NCBI RefSeq assembly: GCF_910592395.1 | Contig: NC_088308.1 | Location: 9,751,001 to 9,811,000, forward strand | Source: Lineus longissimus | Taxonomy: Eukaryota > Nemertea > Pilidiophora > Heteronemertea > Lineidae | Reading direction: 5' to 3' | DNA: 60,000 bases | Part shown: positions 11,749 through 24,260 of the stretch, piece after piece | Position numbering within the stretch: position 1 is the stretch's first letter | Layout: every line of letters starts with the position of its first letter | Program-made: the position numbers and the translations under genes | The notes under the pieces: model-generated | Told to the model about the DNA's origin: nothing | Database searches by the model: none | What the model saw: the letters and a program-made list of their open reading frames with translations, nothing else

Positions 11749-13356
11749 ATGTTCAACATGGTTCGATCAAGAATCGCACAACTAATTGTGATAATTTACG
11801 TTTTAGAAACCCACGTCTTTGGTAAGTATTATACAAGGAAAAAAGCACATGTATGGCCGGATTTTTCATATGTATCGTCTTATTTTTTCACTTGTCATCC
11901 GTTTCATGAAGATGGAACAAGTAATTTCTAAAGATCTGACTACATGGTATTCACGATGTCACTTTTCACCCTCAGGTCGTATCATATAATGTTTTCAAGC
12001 CACGATACTTAACAAACTTGCTCATGACAAGTGAAAAAGTGACCAGTGAACAGCGACAAGTGACAAGTCGTATGTACATGTATGACCCGGTCTAATGTAA
12101 CGGTTCATCACGGTCTCTATTACAATTGGTGGTTAGACCGAGATCAAACCCACGACTTCAGAGGTGACAAGCGACCATGTCAGCTTAATTCTGTCGTATC
12201 TTGCTTTCAGCCCAATACCCATCTTCTCCTAAACTGGTTGGATTATGGCCGATGAACCTCGAGGCATTCGCCAAAGATATCTCAGGGAACGGACACCACG
12301 CACAGGCAAACAAAATTCGGCTGGCGACGGGACCAAGTGGTGTTCCGGACACTGCCTTAGAATTCTACGACCCGAGGTCATATCTCAAAATAGGTGTATC
12401 ACCGCTGCTTGATGTTGGAACTGGTGACGGCTTTACATGGTGTGCGTATATTCTGGTACGCTGCCCGGGGTCTTGTCCATTTATAGAATGGTATGCTGGA
12501 GCACCACCCCCACTACCATTATATATCTGGCGGCATCCTAATGTCAACACTCTAACAGTCAGACTACAACGGGAATCAAACAAGTATTTCAAGCGATCTT
12601 TCTCTGCACATTACTGGACATTCGTCGCTGTGAGTTTCAACAAAGTTTCAAGGAGACTTTTGCAAGTTTTGAATGACAGTGTCGTTGAACATGTTGCTGG
12701 GGCCATAAACCTCCGTACAGATGTCGGACACTTAAATATCGGACACAGGACCGGGACATCGCATGTATTCAAGGGCAAAATGAGCTGCACCATGGTTTTC
12801 AACATTGGCTTGGATGCTGCTGACATCGGAATGGCGAGAAGGTTTTGCTTCGAGTTGACGAGGAACAGCAGACCACTTAGTCAGGGTAAGCAACTATCAA
12901 CCCTCAAGTTACGATATATCTTGAGACACACGGTAAATAGCTGATCAACAGCATAATCTTTATCTCTTTTCATCAGATCAAACTATCCACCACATGGTTC
13001 CCATTTTAAGAGCTAGCGGTGGGCAGTGCACTTTCCGAGAACAAAAGATTGCGATATTACATTTTGTAACTCAAGTTACACTGGGTGATATTACACATTC
13101 ATGCACAATATCTTTTAGTTAGTTTTTCCTTGCAGGTAGAACGTTCGTAGGCCCAGAACCTGGCAAAGGCGTTGCAGCATCAGCAGAGCAGACCACCTCA
13201 CGCTGTGAGCTGACTTGTCTCGACGCTTGCAGGAAGTCTCTAACCTGTCTGTCGGTGAGCTACAATTCGCACGACAAAAGCTGCAAATTGAGTAGCCATA
13301 AAAACAAAACTGTGGATGACCCGAATCAAAGCTTCTTTCAAATCAAATTTCCTTGA
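11749..13356 (+). CDS. Secreted LamG-PAN/apple protein, copy A (complete)
   Basis: Three exons: 11749-11821 (ATG; signal peptide around RIAQLIVIIYVLETHVFG; donor GTAAGT, phase 1), 12211-12885 (acceptor TTGCTTTCAG; donor GTAAGC, phase 1) and 13136-13356 (acceptor TTCCTTGCAG; TGA at 13354-13356). Total 969 nt, 322 residues. Exon 2 is a laminin-G/concanavalin-like jelly-roll domain (opening LVGLWPMN, DISGNGHHA, then GDGFTWCAYI, YWTFVAVSF and LNIGHRTG strands). Exon 3 is a PAN/apple-type module with CELTCLDACRKSLTCLSVSY spacing and a following Cys. Such proteins are extracellular and bind glycans or proteins; ligand unknown. Against copy B, exon 2 shows about 8 silent and 3 replacement changes, a sign of purifying selection. 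An upstream in-frame GTG is less likely as start because ATG opens a clean signal peptide. Confidence 0.88.
12105..12185 (-). repeat. tRNA-like SINE remnant in LamG-PAN intron 1
   Basis: Minus strand shows CGCTTGTCACCTC and GTGGGTTTGATCTC, like tRNA anticodon and B-box regions. Shared by both copies (B: about 58990-59070). Confidence 0.3.
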
Positions 13357-13646
13357 AGGAAATCCAGCGTGATGACTAGCAGTTTTTTTGCTACAGGTAT
13401 AAGCTAAAGGAAGACTATCTTATGAGACATTGGATTCATTTGACTGGTATTATGATTGAAAACTCTAAAAGAATTGTCTCTATTTTCTAATATGCGTTGT
13501 TCACAAAATGTCCGTGAGAATATGGTACAGTCAGCGAATCGCCTACCATGGCACTATACTCGGCAAAACCAAGGATCACAACTAAGTGTCACTTTGCAGA
13601 TAATTAAATCTCCTTACGGTTGCAAAGAATTATAAGAGAGTTTACC

Positions 13647-13652
13647 AATAAA
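13647..13652 (+). promoter_or_regulatory. Poly(A) signal AATAAA of LamG-PAN, copy A
   Basis: First plus-strand AATAAA found downstream of the TGA at 13356, about 290 nt away. Plausible 3' end of the transcript. Confidence 0.4.
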
Positions 13653-15099
13653 ATTTAAAGACAAGATTAATCTCACTACGTTTGACATTCCAAATACACG
13701 TACGAGCAAACACCCATCCCTTGCTGAAACAATACCAGAGTTTGTAACTGAGGCACAGGTGACGCAAAACTGGGATGGCGGTTTTCGGATTAGCAATGTA
13801 GGATATTCGAGTTCGGACCGGAACAATGACATCTTGACCTTAGACACTCAACCTATTTGCTGTGTTTCCAAGTGCAAATTGATATCAAATACAGTAAAGC
13901 CTTTACACCTATCTAGAAATAAGCGTCACTGCATTTGGGAATTGTTGAACTTCGAAGAACCGGAGATCGAGTGCCTTTTTTAGCTATCAAGTAAAACCTC
14001 ACGCGGTGTTATTATAACGCCATTCGCGATTCGTTCTCAACAGTAGGAGATACATTGTATTGTAACAATTTTTTCTAAAATGACAGAAATCAGTCATCGC
14101 TGGAACCTGGCCGAATACCAAACAGATGTGATTCTTATTGTAGCTCATTGAGAGTAGCAATATACACGGATCGCTTGTTTGCGGTGAAAAATGGGAGCCT
14201 CATGCGATAAATACATCTTGTTTCTCGGTGGAGTCATTTGCGGGAGACTCTGTGACTGGTCTAGCGATCATGATTAATCGCAGGTTACTCATTTGCGGAG
14301 CGCACAAGCCGGTTCCATATGCATCGAGGACAGCGTTTCAGAGGCGTTGGACTAATTTCGATAAAGGCCCAAGAGCAATGTAAAATCTCACTGGGAGGGG
14401 CTGTGCCATTATGAAACGCCATTTGGGTATCTAATGAATTAAAATTCTACCTGTCCACTTCGGAATAATAGCTGGAAACAAGGTTAGCAGTGAGTGGGCG
14501 TCCGTGCCATTAGCATGTCAAAGTCTTGTGGTGTCCAATAAATAATGCAGGATTGAATAGAAAATAACTGTTCAAAGTAATGAAATACAACTATGTATCA
14601 AAGTCCAACATGATCATTTATAATTTAAAACGACGAAATGATTTTGGCAAATAATTCAATTCCCAAATGGCGCCTCATAAGCCCCTCCCTTTTCAAAATT
14701 TCTGGATCCGCCATTGTACATAATATCACTGGTCGACCGTTGTTAAATCGGGCAGCTAAAATGTAGAGGCAGCACAATTCAAGGCAATGGTGCATCCATA
14801 TATTTTGGAAGGAGATCAGAATCTTGGAAACGTAGGGAGATAAACAGTTCGGGTCGTCGGACTCCGCTGCAAAATTCGAGGGGCTTGTCCTTTTGCCCTT
14901 GGTCCTGGCTGCATCCCCTTCCGTGTACAAAATCGTACATCCGGCCCCTGATGTCGCCTAGCCAATGATTTGCACATCAAGATTTAGTTGGAGGGATTTT
15001 TTTTGCGCCTCTCTTTCTTGAAAAATCTTTCTCAATAACCATAAGGTTGCCTATACACCGCTCAGACACTGACACAAAATAGCGATGGTCTTTATATTC

Positions 15100-15150
15100 C
15101 GAAAATCGAACCCAAGACCTCGCGATTATGAGTCCGGCCTATAGCCTAGT
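15100..15150 (-). repeat. tRNA-like SINE remnant
   Basis: Minus strand reads like a degenerate tRNA: a GGACTCATAATCGCGAGG anticodon-arm block followed by a GGGTTCGATT T-arm/B-box. No intact acceptor stem. Best read as a tRNA-derived SINE fragment, not a working tRNA. Confidence 0.35.
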
Positions 15151-15343
15151 ATAAACAATATGGCAACAGCTGTTGATACAGAACTGGTACAATACAGTAG
15201 CAGTCCTATTAATGTCTCGTTGACCCTTGATTTCGCACTCCTCTCTAAACAATTTGTTAAGTGACTCGAAACAGGACAAATTAAGAATTTAAAAAAAAAT
15301 TGCGATTGTTTCTTTATTCGTTGCATCATAACAAGCAGAAGTG

Positions 15344-15740
15344 TCCATCATGGATTTATGACGGGGATTAATTATCAACGCTTCATCCATGGGCCCATCC
15401 ATGGATCTTTGATGGAGAATCTCCATCAAAGACCCATGGTGGTTCCATCCATGGATCGATGATGGAGAATCTCCATCATACATGGATTGAACCACATACA
15501 GTCCTATCTACAATCATGGGTCCATCACTGATCCATGGATGGAATTCGTCATAGAATTTTGGAAGGGCCATCAAAGAACTTATGTAAGAATTGGGGGGAT
15601 ATTAGAATTATATTAGAATCAGTGGATTTGCCATTGACCAACGTAGAATCTATGGGATACGTATATGTAAAACATGGTTTGATGATAACCATCAAAGATC
15701 CATCGATGGACCCATCAATGATCCATGGATGGATACTTTT
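15344..15740. repeat. CATCCATGGATG palindrome cluster
   Basis: From 15344 to 15545, and again at 15690-15735, the sequence is built from CCATGGATG, ATCCATGG and GATGGAGAATCTCCATC palindromes, giving nested hairpins. Origin unknown; may be a decayed MITE. Confidence 0.6.
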
Positions 15741-15904
15741 GCCTGAGAGGGAATAGCATGAATATGCATTGGGACATTATACAGTGTGATGACCATTGAC
15801 AATGACCACGGGACATGTTATTACATGACTTGATGTCATCACGGCGCCTCGTCTGGCACGAATGTGATGTAATGATTCATGAATTTTCGTGAAAGATGAA
15901 ATAG

Positions 15905-16872
15905 TTACGGATCTTTACTTTTTAATAGTTTAGTCCTTTCCCGGTGTTGTGTAAGGTAGGCAGCGTAGTAGAAGTTAGAAAAAAGGATCATCATACTTAG
16001 TGGATAGAATATTGAGTATACGCAGAATTTATGGAACTGGTAACCATAAAGTGTGAATACTAGTATAATCATAAACTGGGCGATTTGCAGCTGGGTTAAA
16101 GCCTTTTTCCACTGAGGTGGGTTGTCGGGTTGCAGGGCTGTCAAGCCGTAGTAAAAGTAGAGGACAATGTGAACGAAACTGTTCATGCCGAGGTAAGGTG
16201 CGATTGCGGGCCACGGAGTGACTGTGGCTGCATAGTTACTCAGCATGACCATTGAGCTGTGATGGAAGACGTGAAGGAATGAGATCTGTCGCCGCTTGTG
16301 TCTTAAAACCATGAAGACTGTGTCCATTAGTTCGATGTTCTTGGTGAGGTAGTAAAGGTAGTAAACGGAACTCAGACCCTCAACGTGCTTCATGTAGTAC
16401 AGTGATGGACTCTTGACGATGCCGTAATAGATGAAGCCAAGGAACGTGCAGCAACTCAGGAAACTACAGATGAAGTTGTATGCGACAAGCACCTGCAAGT
16501 ACAACAAGAAAACAGAATTTACCAAGTCAACTCGTTGGCTAATCATGTCGTCACGGACCTTAACTAACCTCAAATGCCAGATATGCATTAACATTAGTGA
16601 CCAGAAAATCATTGCTACTGTGCTCTGCCGCATTTTCGTCGTCTTCTTCGGAATCGTGTCAAACTATACACGTGTATATATCTGCGGGTTGACTAAGGAC
16701 GATTTTACATGTACATATACGGTACCGTGGCCGTACTTACAGGTCGCATACCAAAGGGCTTGGTTATTCTCTGCCAAAGCAGCGATAGGAATATCATCAT
16801 CATGTAGAAGCAGAACGTGATGAAAGATGGCATGCCCATCACGATCTCAAAGAAAACCCAGATCGTGATCAT
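15905..16872 (-). CDS. ELO-family very-long-chain fatty acid elongase (3-ketoacyl-CoA synthase)
   Basis: Condensing enzyme of fatty-acid elongation in the ER membrane, adding two carbons from malonyl-CoA. Two coding exons: 16741-16872 (44 codons, donor GTAAGT, phase 0) and 15905-16492 (acceptor CTTGCAG; TAA at 15905-15907); 239 residues. Family motifs: KNIELMDT (about residues 95-102), the histidine box HVFHH (118-122), NSFVHIVLYFYYG, and TQLQIAQF. Multiple hydrophobic segments run through the protein. The ATG is supported by an in-frame TAA just upstream inside the same exon, whose acceptor TTATTTTCAG lies at about 16886. The open frame reading through the intron towards 16633 is fortuitous. 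Slightly shorter at the N-terminus than typical animal ELOVLs (about 260-300). Paralogue and substrate chain length cannot be assigned. Its relation to the duplicated unit is unknown because the equivalent region of copy B lies beyond the window. Confidence 0.92.
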
Positions 16873-17804
16873 TTTCTTTGATTATCTGAAAATAAGAGTC
16901 TATTATAGTCAAAGCTCAGTTGCTCGAAGACCAGCCGCAGTCGCAAAATCATATGCGGCTTATTTAGGCGGCTCGCAGTCGTGTCCTTGACCTCGGGTTT
17001 TCGTCGCAACAACTATTTCAGTGTGTTTTTCATTTCTTTTCGTCGTACTTCTGCCAAATTTGCCCGCTCTTTGTAGAAGCGCAATCAACGGTATTCGACA
17101 CTTTACTTTTTCCTTGGGTTCAGTGACTGCCTTTTGAAAAAGCCAGGTGCATGGTTTTCAGTGCACCATAAAAACCTTGGTGCACTGTTTTTTTTACCAC
17201 CAACCAACTTTTCTTCTGGTATCCATCGACAACGTCGTTTTCTCTCGGAAATTTACCAGTGTGCACAGCTAGTCATGAAGTTGTCCTTGGTTGGCCATGA
17301 AAATGATGGAGAGTGACCAGTATGTTGTATACCAGTAGTTCACAGGCAAAGGAGGGGCTCCACTGACTCAAGTATAGAAGGAATGAATCTGCTTCACTTG
17401 CTTTTTGAATGATGCATTGCACTGCTGTAGAGAAAACACTCAAATGCCAATATCAAAAAGAAATAAAATTTATTCCAAAAAATAAAACAGATTTCATTGT
17501 GTTGATTGCACATATGAAAACTCAAAAAGTTATGAAAACAAACTTAACATCAAACATGTCTAAACACTAGTAGAAACACAATAAACATTAACAATGGGGA
17601 GTATAGGCCCTGTCACTCAACTCACTGTGTTGCACAGCTGAGAAAGTTGTGCATGGTAAAGCTAGTAGCTAAAAAAGCCCAAAATTCAACCAACTTCATG
17701 GGCCATGAATGATGACAGACTCAGATTTAGTCATCCTCCAAATTGTCCGGCGCTGGCTTTGAAACACAGGCCGCTGCTACTCATGATAACAAACTATCAT
17801 TTAC

Positions 17805-17930
17805 CTCAGTCACCATCTGTTTCCCATCAATGTTTTCAACCTTTGTTTGGATGCTGTCAACCTTAGACCAGCCGTTAAATGTCCTTAGTTGAACAGAATT
17901 CCCCTTCTGGGGCCGCTTTATGCCCGCCAT
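17805..17930 (-). CDS. Possible first exon within the 3.4-kb transposon
   Basis: ATG at 17930 (context AACAATGG) opens 42 codons to a GTAAATG donor in phase 0; unspliced, it would stop seven codons later. Basic start (MAGIKRPQKGN) then RTFNGWSKVDSIQTKVENID. Unknown family; its place inside TIRs suggests a transposon-encoded protein. Confidence 0.3.
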
Positions 17931-18018
17931 TGTTAGTCAGGGGAGTGATATGCAAGCTTCAATCCGATTGGTTCTCTGTTTGAGGAAAACCCGATCAGTG
18001 AAATTCTCCACTGGGCCG

Positions 18019-18047
18019 TTTTAACGGGGCGGGCCGCCCCGTTAAAA
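18019..18047. repeat. 29-bp G+C-rich palindrome
   Basis: Two 14-bp inverted arms (TTTTAACGGGGCGG and inverse) around one base, inside the 3.4-kb transposon; partial repeats of the TTAAAAnGGGCGGCC theme follow to about 18110. Confidence 0.7.
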
Positions 18048-18869
18048 TTGACAACTGGCCTAAACCGTTAAAATGCGGCCGCCCCCTTTAAAAATCCGCC
18101 GCCCTGTTAAATATATCAGGTGTTTAATTGACTAAACTTCCTTACGATCCCATTCCAGCCAGCAGTAAACTTCGTTGTTTATACAACTTGTAATTAGAAG
18201 CACCTATTCCACTATCGGGAGGTCACAAAACGCTGCTTTATTTACATTGATGCATACTACGCAGTCCAGACACCTAATAAAAATTGTTCCGACACCATTG
18301 CATGAATGAGCAAAGCACGCTGGTCACACAGTATGGAAGTCAATCACAAACGATACCTTCTAAATGCGCAAGACTGCATGCTTAGAGAGATCTGGAGCAT
18401 AGGTGATTTTTTATTGCTAACGCGTCATGATCATCAGGTGTCGTTTGAAGTTTTAAACTCGCCGATTAATTGATAGTTAACTGAGAGATGATTGACTGCA
18501 GTCCACCCTTCATTAAATTTTTTTTTTATTTTCAGGTGAGAAAAGTGGTTAAATTAGGCCTAGTATTGCAGCTACCATTCTTGCTTCAAATTTAACGCAT
18601 CAATAAAGAATGATATGAAAATCAAATGCTTCATGCTTCAATTTAACCATCAGCTCGTGAATAAAAACGCAAACCCATGGTGGCCCGTGGCCACTGCGCT
18701 TACTTTGCTTTTGTGTTCCTCGATATTAGGCCTATAGCTTTACCGGGATGCATGACAAATGGCCAAACGTAAGTATTTTATAGTGGCTATGTTGGCTTGG
18801 TCCCGCTGGCGAGTGCTAATGAACATGGGATAGTGTTATGATGGGAGGTAAGTTATTCTCTTGTTTGTA

Positions 18870-18925
18870 TTTTATCAATAATAATAATAATAATATTTTA
18901 TTATAATAATAATTTATTGATAAAA
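18870..18925. repeat. ATAATA microsatellite hairpin
   Basis: TTTTATCAATAATAATA and its inverse face each other, forming an AT-only stem-loop about 56 bp long. Confidence 0.7.
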
Positions 18926-20522
18926 CCTCCATGTGGAGCAACTACAAAGACATATAAGTACAGTTCTAGAAGTAAAACATTAAGTGCAATTTTTGTAAAA
19001 ATGATTGCCAGGCTCTGTGTTCAATAATTATTAACATCCCCTGGTTGTCATGAAACAGGGAGTGATGCCTGCTGTTGACTTGGTGGCCTACATCATTCGT
19101 ATCCATCAATTCAATCAAATCAAATCGATCGAAAACCAGAACTGACGCATGTCTACAGTAAACTTCGCCATCATTGCCATCCTCCAGTAGTTTACCTGAA
19201 AATACAAAAATAGATAGTATAGGCCTAAACTATTTGAAGGGTGAACTGCAATTTCACTAATCTCTCAAATACAATGCTCAATCTGCGTAGCGTGGTCCTC
19301 AAATTCCTGGTCAACTCCTCAAGCCTGGTGGGAAGCCTAGCCAGCCACGCAACGCGCAAATGAAATCTCATTGCGTGAAATACCAAAAATAATATGTAAA
19401 CTATCGGGCTTCATTTTAATCACCCACAAAAAAATTGATAGAACGAAGTAATAAAATGAAAAGATGTCGAGCCAAGTAGCCAAGGCCTAACCCGAGTCAC
19501 TCAGAACCATAAATCACATTGGTATGCCGACGTGAGTTCTGTGTGCGATATGATATCTTAGCCTTTGTTCCTACCGCCATCTCCGCCAGTCCGGATGTGG
19601 TATAATTGATTGAGTCAAGATAACACCTCTATTCACGAAGCGCGGGAAACCTGCATGTTTCGTCAGGTAGCCGACACATGGCCGACGGATTGATTTTGAT
19701 TATTAATTGCATTTAGGATTTACATGCCTCCGTGATGATTAAAGATCAGTTTCTCAAACTTTATTACAATAGCAAGTATGATATCTAGGCCTTGGTTACA
19801 CTGGCGTGACTGGACGGACAGTATTGTTTGCGTGATTTCGACCACACTTTCATTGACATTGGGAGCGATAGCGTTTCTTAATCGGAGATTTTCGTGTCGG
19901 CGGGCTCCAGAACCGACTGAACTAATAAAAAAAACCTCGTTAACAAGTTGCTGACTGACCTAATTTATCCCGATGAAGTGTCAATCAACGCCACGTGTGT
20001 GAGGCGTGGAATGGCATGTTTATTATGTCTGCGGTCGGGTGTGTCTCTGTTGAAGTTTTTCCCTGATGAAAATATTGTCGGTCTAATTTTCAATGCATGA
20101 TTTGGGTAGTAGGCCTAGATGATTATTTTCGTAGCCTGCTGTGCAATTATGGATTTAAGATATTTCCAGAACTGCGAGATTTACGTCGGAGTACCGGTAT
20201 AGTATGTCTTCTCTTGAGTATATAATTTCGGCGGGAATATTGCATCTCGGCTCGTGCACCTGCGGCAGTCGCGTCCGGTTTCTATAATTTCTGTCTATCA
20301 TGGCCTAGTCTTTAGCACAAAAATAGTTCGATAATTGAAATGTCTGACTTACTGACCCCTGTGTAATTAGCATCACTTTCCACTGCGTCGCAATCATTTT
20401 TTAGGCGCGCGATTTTTTAATGCATTTTAAAGGGCAGGCGCGCGATGTTTCATTCACCTAAAAAAAATTGAGGCGCGCGATGGTGCGCGGGCGCGATCGC
20501 GCGGCTCAAAAGGCAGTCACTG

Positions 20523-21381
20523 CGGGTTATGATTCAACACTTACATGTGTGCGAGGTGGTGTGAGATTTTAATGTACCACTGCATATTCGAGTTAGTTAT
20601 ATCGTACAAGCGTTGTGGTCATGGGCGAGCGATCTCAGCTAAACATAGAAACCCGAGAGGTCAGTCTCCCCGGAAAGGGATCACGACACTTAATTTTATT
20701 TCAGTCATGCTGTGTTCCGTCTTAATAAAGATTTGCTATAAAAAGTGGATCGTCTTCAAAACTCTCTTCTGAAACACTGCTCATCAGTAGTTCGATACTG
20801 CAAAGTCAGCCAGGAGCCCTCGTGACGCCTTGGCTTGCATAGCCATAGAATTACAAGTAGGTCGATAGCCTCAGCTGCCTTATTGATATCCTTCAAATTC
20901 ACGAGAGCTCGTCCTTTCTACAGTGACGATTCTATAAAATCACAGGTATGACTGGTTCTACTCACGTGCGTTCTCGATTAGATGGTCCTTTCTCAAATTT
21001 TCCAGAATTTATCGAGCCAGCTATGAATCTTAACCTACATGTATAAGTACCCCGTCCACGACCATATCGGTCTACAGCCGTCTGATGCCGGGACTGGATC
21101 GTCCTCTTTACTTTGTGGCATACATAAATGTGTTTGGGTTGATGAATGATCTAGAGGTCAGGGTCGAGTGATTATTATTACCACAATCTCGCTTATATCC
21201 CCGGGCGTATATCAACAATAGCAGAATATGTTGTTTTGACATGTCTGCATTTTGATAGTCTGTAGATAGTACATGGTAATAGAGTGAATCAGTTCTACAT
21301 GTCGGTTAAATTTCCATGATCCCAATCGTGTAATCTGCGTGTCCGTCTCCTGGGCGCAGACTCGTGGCAGACATGTGTAAC
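20523..21381. other. Intergenic gap between two transposons
   Basis: No gene, splice-compatible exon or clear repeat recognised here. Confidence 0.4.
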
Positions 21382-22994
21382 GGCTTGTGGTATTCGACTC
21401 GATGACTCGACGAAGCGATTGCTCGATGACACGATCGTTGCTATGGATTTTGCTAAAATACGGAATCCCATGATCCTGGTCTCCGGGCTACCGCTCTAAT
21501 AGCAGTGGTTTTAGCTCGGTCATTTTAACATTGTGTAGCGCGAAACCTGTCCGAGCGGTAAAGCGTCAGTGATAATGTCCTGGAGACAAAATCACAACCA
21601 AGTCAAGGCTTTTTATGGGGCAGTAGTTGTCACAACCTGGGGAAATCCAAGGACTCTGGTCCTCCTGATTTGATCTAGTAACCTGACTTCAAGGACATGT
21701 CCTCTATGTCTTCTCTCATTCCAATATGAGAGACTGGGTGAGAATTGGGCAAGGTGACCTGCTTTTGGTCACTGATATGAGTCCGGATGAAAACTACTAC
21801 TAAGCTATCACAAAAGGGCACAACTCCTTCATCTAACTAAATAGTTTTATTATAACTCTCAAAACGCGAATGTCAATGATTTTACAACGGGTACAAAAAG
21901 GTTTCAATCAGATTAAACTAGGTGGTTGATGGCTGGATATAGGCTCATATCCACATCTTCACCATTTATCAAACGGGTCAACAAATCTAAAAGTTCATGG
22001 AGGAAAGCAACCAGGTTTTCCAGTTCAATAAAAGTGCCTATTGTGACTAGATCATCAGCATAAACATGCACACTAGGTGCTGAATATTTAGGCATTTTAT
22101 GACTGTTAAACTTGCCCATAAGTTGTATAAAAGTCAGTACTCTGCCCCTTTTGCTGAACAAAAGTCAACAATTCAAATTGCAAATATAATAGAAAGATAT
22201 CTTTAGGGCGCTTACCTAGGCTAAATTCTATTAGTATCAGTGTGACCACCTTCAAAGCTGTATTTGAAACTTGACTCACACAACAATCTCAATGCAAGAC
22301 CAACATATATGTAACATGTGGCTTGTTCTGCAATGTTGTGCAACTGCAAGCTAGGAGTATGTGACTGGGGTGAATGTCAACTCCGGAGGGCTAGAACCTC
22401 CTGATGCTAGATATGCTAGCACCCGATCTGCTCTCACGTCCAGCTGATTAGGGTTTTATACAGAATCCACGGGGGTGACCCACGGGCTACAGATCCTCGA
22501 AATGATAACAAAACAAACACGTTTTGAAACATGTGCCAACTTTAGGCGCAAAGTACAAGAGATTCCCAAAAGTCACAGCTTTGAAAATGACACCAAAAGA
22601 TGCTACAAATCTTTATGAAATAAATCATGTCTTTGAAATAACTTTTACACCAACATTTACCTGATTTAAAACACTTTGCAAAGTTACCACTGGAAAGTTC
22701 GTCACTCACAATCCAAAACAATGTGGAGGTCTGACGTCATCCAACATGGGGGACAGCTTTCAGAAAGTCGCAAATCGCAACATAAAAATAGTGAAATACA
22801 AGCGTTCACCAACTTAACAACTTACCAGGAGGCTCTCAATCAATAGATTTCCCAAGGACAAATGTATCCCTAAAGTTTGACAGTCTAACTTGGCGCAGTT
22901 TTGATGAAAATAGACTTCAAACACGAAAACTTGCTCCAGTAAAAATGGTCCGGATGTATATAAAATCCCGACCTGGAAAACAGGTACTTGCTGC

Positions 22995-23892
22995 GGGTTG
23001 GTTCTAAAAGCGGCATTGGCACTGACATTGGCATTGGCATTGGCATTGGCAATCTGCCAAATTCCGAAATAACACCAAAATAACACCATTTATTAGTGAC
23101 CATTGTTCATGAATATTCTTTAGACAGGAGAAGTAACACCAAATTTAATATTGAAAGATTTCCCGACGATGTTTTACATTTATATGTACATGTGGGCACC
23201 TGGTCTGCCGCCGACCTGATGACGTCACACGCGGGAAAAGAAAGCATGGCCGAAGACATGGAGGCGAGCCCGGAGAAGTCACTGGGTTTCTACCTTTTTC
23301 TACCTTTTTTGCGTATGGGCCTGGGGGGGGGGGGGGGCTAGTGAAGGGTCCTGAAAATCTGAAAAAGGTGCGTACTAAATGAACGACCTCTAGGGTGACC
23401 GCCCTGTGTTCCTGTGGACATGATGATACCAGCAGTCTAAACCTTGGTTCCTTTTTTCAGAATCGGAAGAGCTCGCAATGAAGTAACCGTCAGTAACAGT
23501 GAGCCAAGCATACGCTCAAAGCCATAGAGGAAGAAACTCGATGCACACAGGACTTTGTGTTTTGATTTAGATTCCGATGAGCTGCCAGACCTGAAGCCTG
23601 CACGCAGAAAAAACCCCAAATGTGAATCAAATAGCCTTCAGGGTTATATGGCTCAACAGACAACTATAGTTCATAGTCATTATTATTAGTCATTATTATT
23701 GTTACACCAACTCCCCTGAGCGAGCAAGTAGTCTTTGAATTATTTTGGGCAGCTCTGTAATAAGCCTTACGAAGGCTGTTGCCCGTGTGGTCTGCAGCTT
23801 ATCAAACTTCCATATTTGGTACTCATTTGGCAGATTGCCAATGCCAATGCCAATGCCAATGTCAGTGCCAATGCCGCTTTTAGAACCAACCC
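22995..23892. repeat. Foldback pair of TTGGCA hexamer repeats
   Basis: Arms 22995-23062 and 23825-23892 are exact inverse copies carrying four TTGGCA hexamers. The roughly 760 bp between them has no recognised gene; it includes a 15-G run at about 23324-23338. Confidence 0.75.
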
Positions 23893-24216
23893 ACTTGCTG
23901 CACAGCGGGTGCATGTAAAATACGGACGCAGGAGTTGTCCTAGACGGAACGAAGAGGTGAAAGACTAATTTTGTTACAATTGGAATTTCTGCTTGTAAAG
24001 AACCTGGGTAGGAGGTTGATCTGAACCAGCTATATTTAGGTGTATTTAGCTGTATTCACGGTAAGATACCAGTGGCTTGCATAGCAACATGGCGCATGGT
24101 TTTATCAAAAATGCGAACTTGTGGGAAACGAAAAATGGTCGGATTAGATACGGTGAAAACAGCTGGAATTGGAAAGGGGTTGGTAATGATCGGTTCTTTT
24201 TTATTTTCCTTCACTT

Positions 24217-24260
24217 ATGCGTACCAGCGGAAATCAACAAAAGATGACGCTGGTACGCAT
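24217..24260. repeat. 13-bp perfect stem-loop
   Basis: ATGCGTACCAGCG and its exact inverse are separated by 18 nt. Confidence 0.6.

Larger units (their letters stand above)
1..13110. repeat. Large segmental duplication, copy A
   Basis: Positions 1-13110 align co-linearly and in the same orientation with 44699-60000. Position 1 is already inside the duplicated unit, so its left end lies outside the window. Identity is high (low single-digit percent divergence by eye) and all recognised exons are shared. Copy A lacks the insertions found in copy B at 44747-45283, 53711-54315, 54618-55526 and 58816-58977, and carries a 69-bp segment (8144-8212) missing from B. It could be a tandem gene-cluster duplication or the second haplotype of one locus assembled in series. 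Confidence 0.95.
13357..15904. other. Intergenic region between LamG-PAN and the elongase
   Basis: Contains the LamG-PAN poly(A) signal, a SINE-like remnant and the CATCCATGG palindromes. No further gene recognised. Confidence 0.5.
17121..20522. mobile_element. 3.4-kb DNA transposon with CAGTGACTGCC termini
   Basis: TIRs CAGTGACTGCCTTTTGA at 17121 and its exact inverse ending at 20522. GGGTT flanks both sides but one base off on the right, so the target duplication is unresolved. The interior contains one spliced-type small exon (17805-17930, minus), a 29-bp palindrome (18019-18047), an AT-rich hairpin (18870-18925) and GCGCGCG-rich sequence near the right end. No transposase core was recognised, so it is probably a decayed or non-autonomous copy. 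Confidence 0.65.

Noticed and set aside
14625-14930. 101-residue minus frame containing ADPEILKREG
   Set aside because: Looks like a translated transposon-end sequence (GGATCCAGAAATTTTGAA type); no supporting exon structure.
16493-16633. Open frame extending the elongase N-terminus through 16633
   Set aside because: It reads through intron sequence; the GTAAGT donor at 16741 and CTTGCAG acceptor at 16492 join a proper first exon with hydrophobic N-terminus.
21913-22161. Minus-strand frame with a YADDL word resembling reverse transcriptase
   Set aside because: Only the tetrapeptide matches; no other reverse-transcriptase motif surrounds it.
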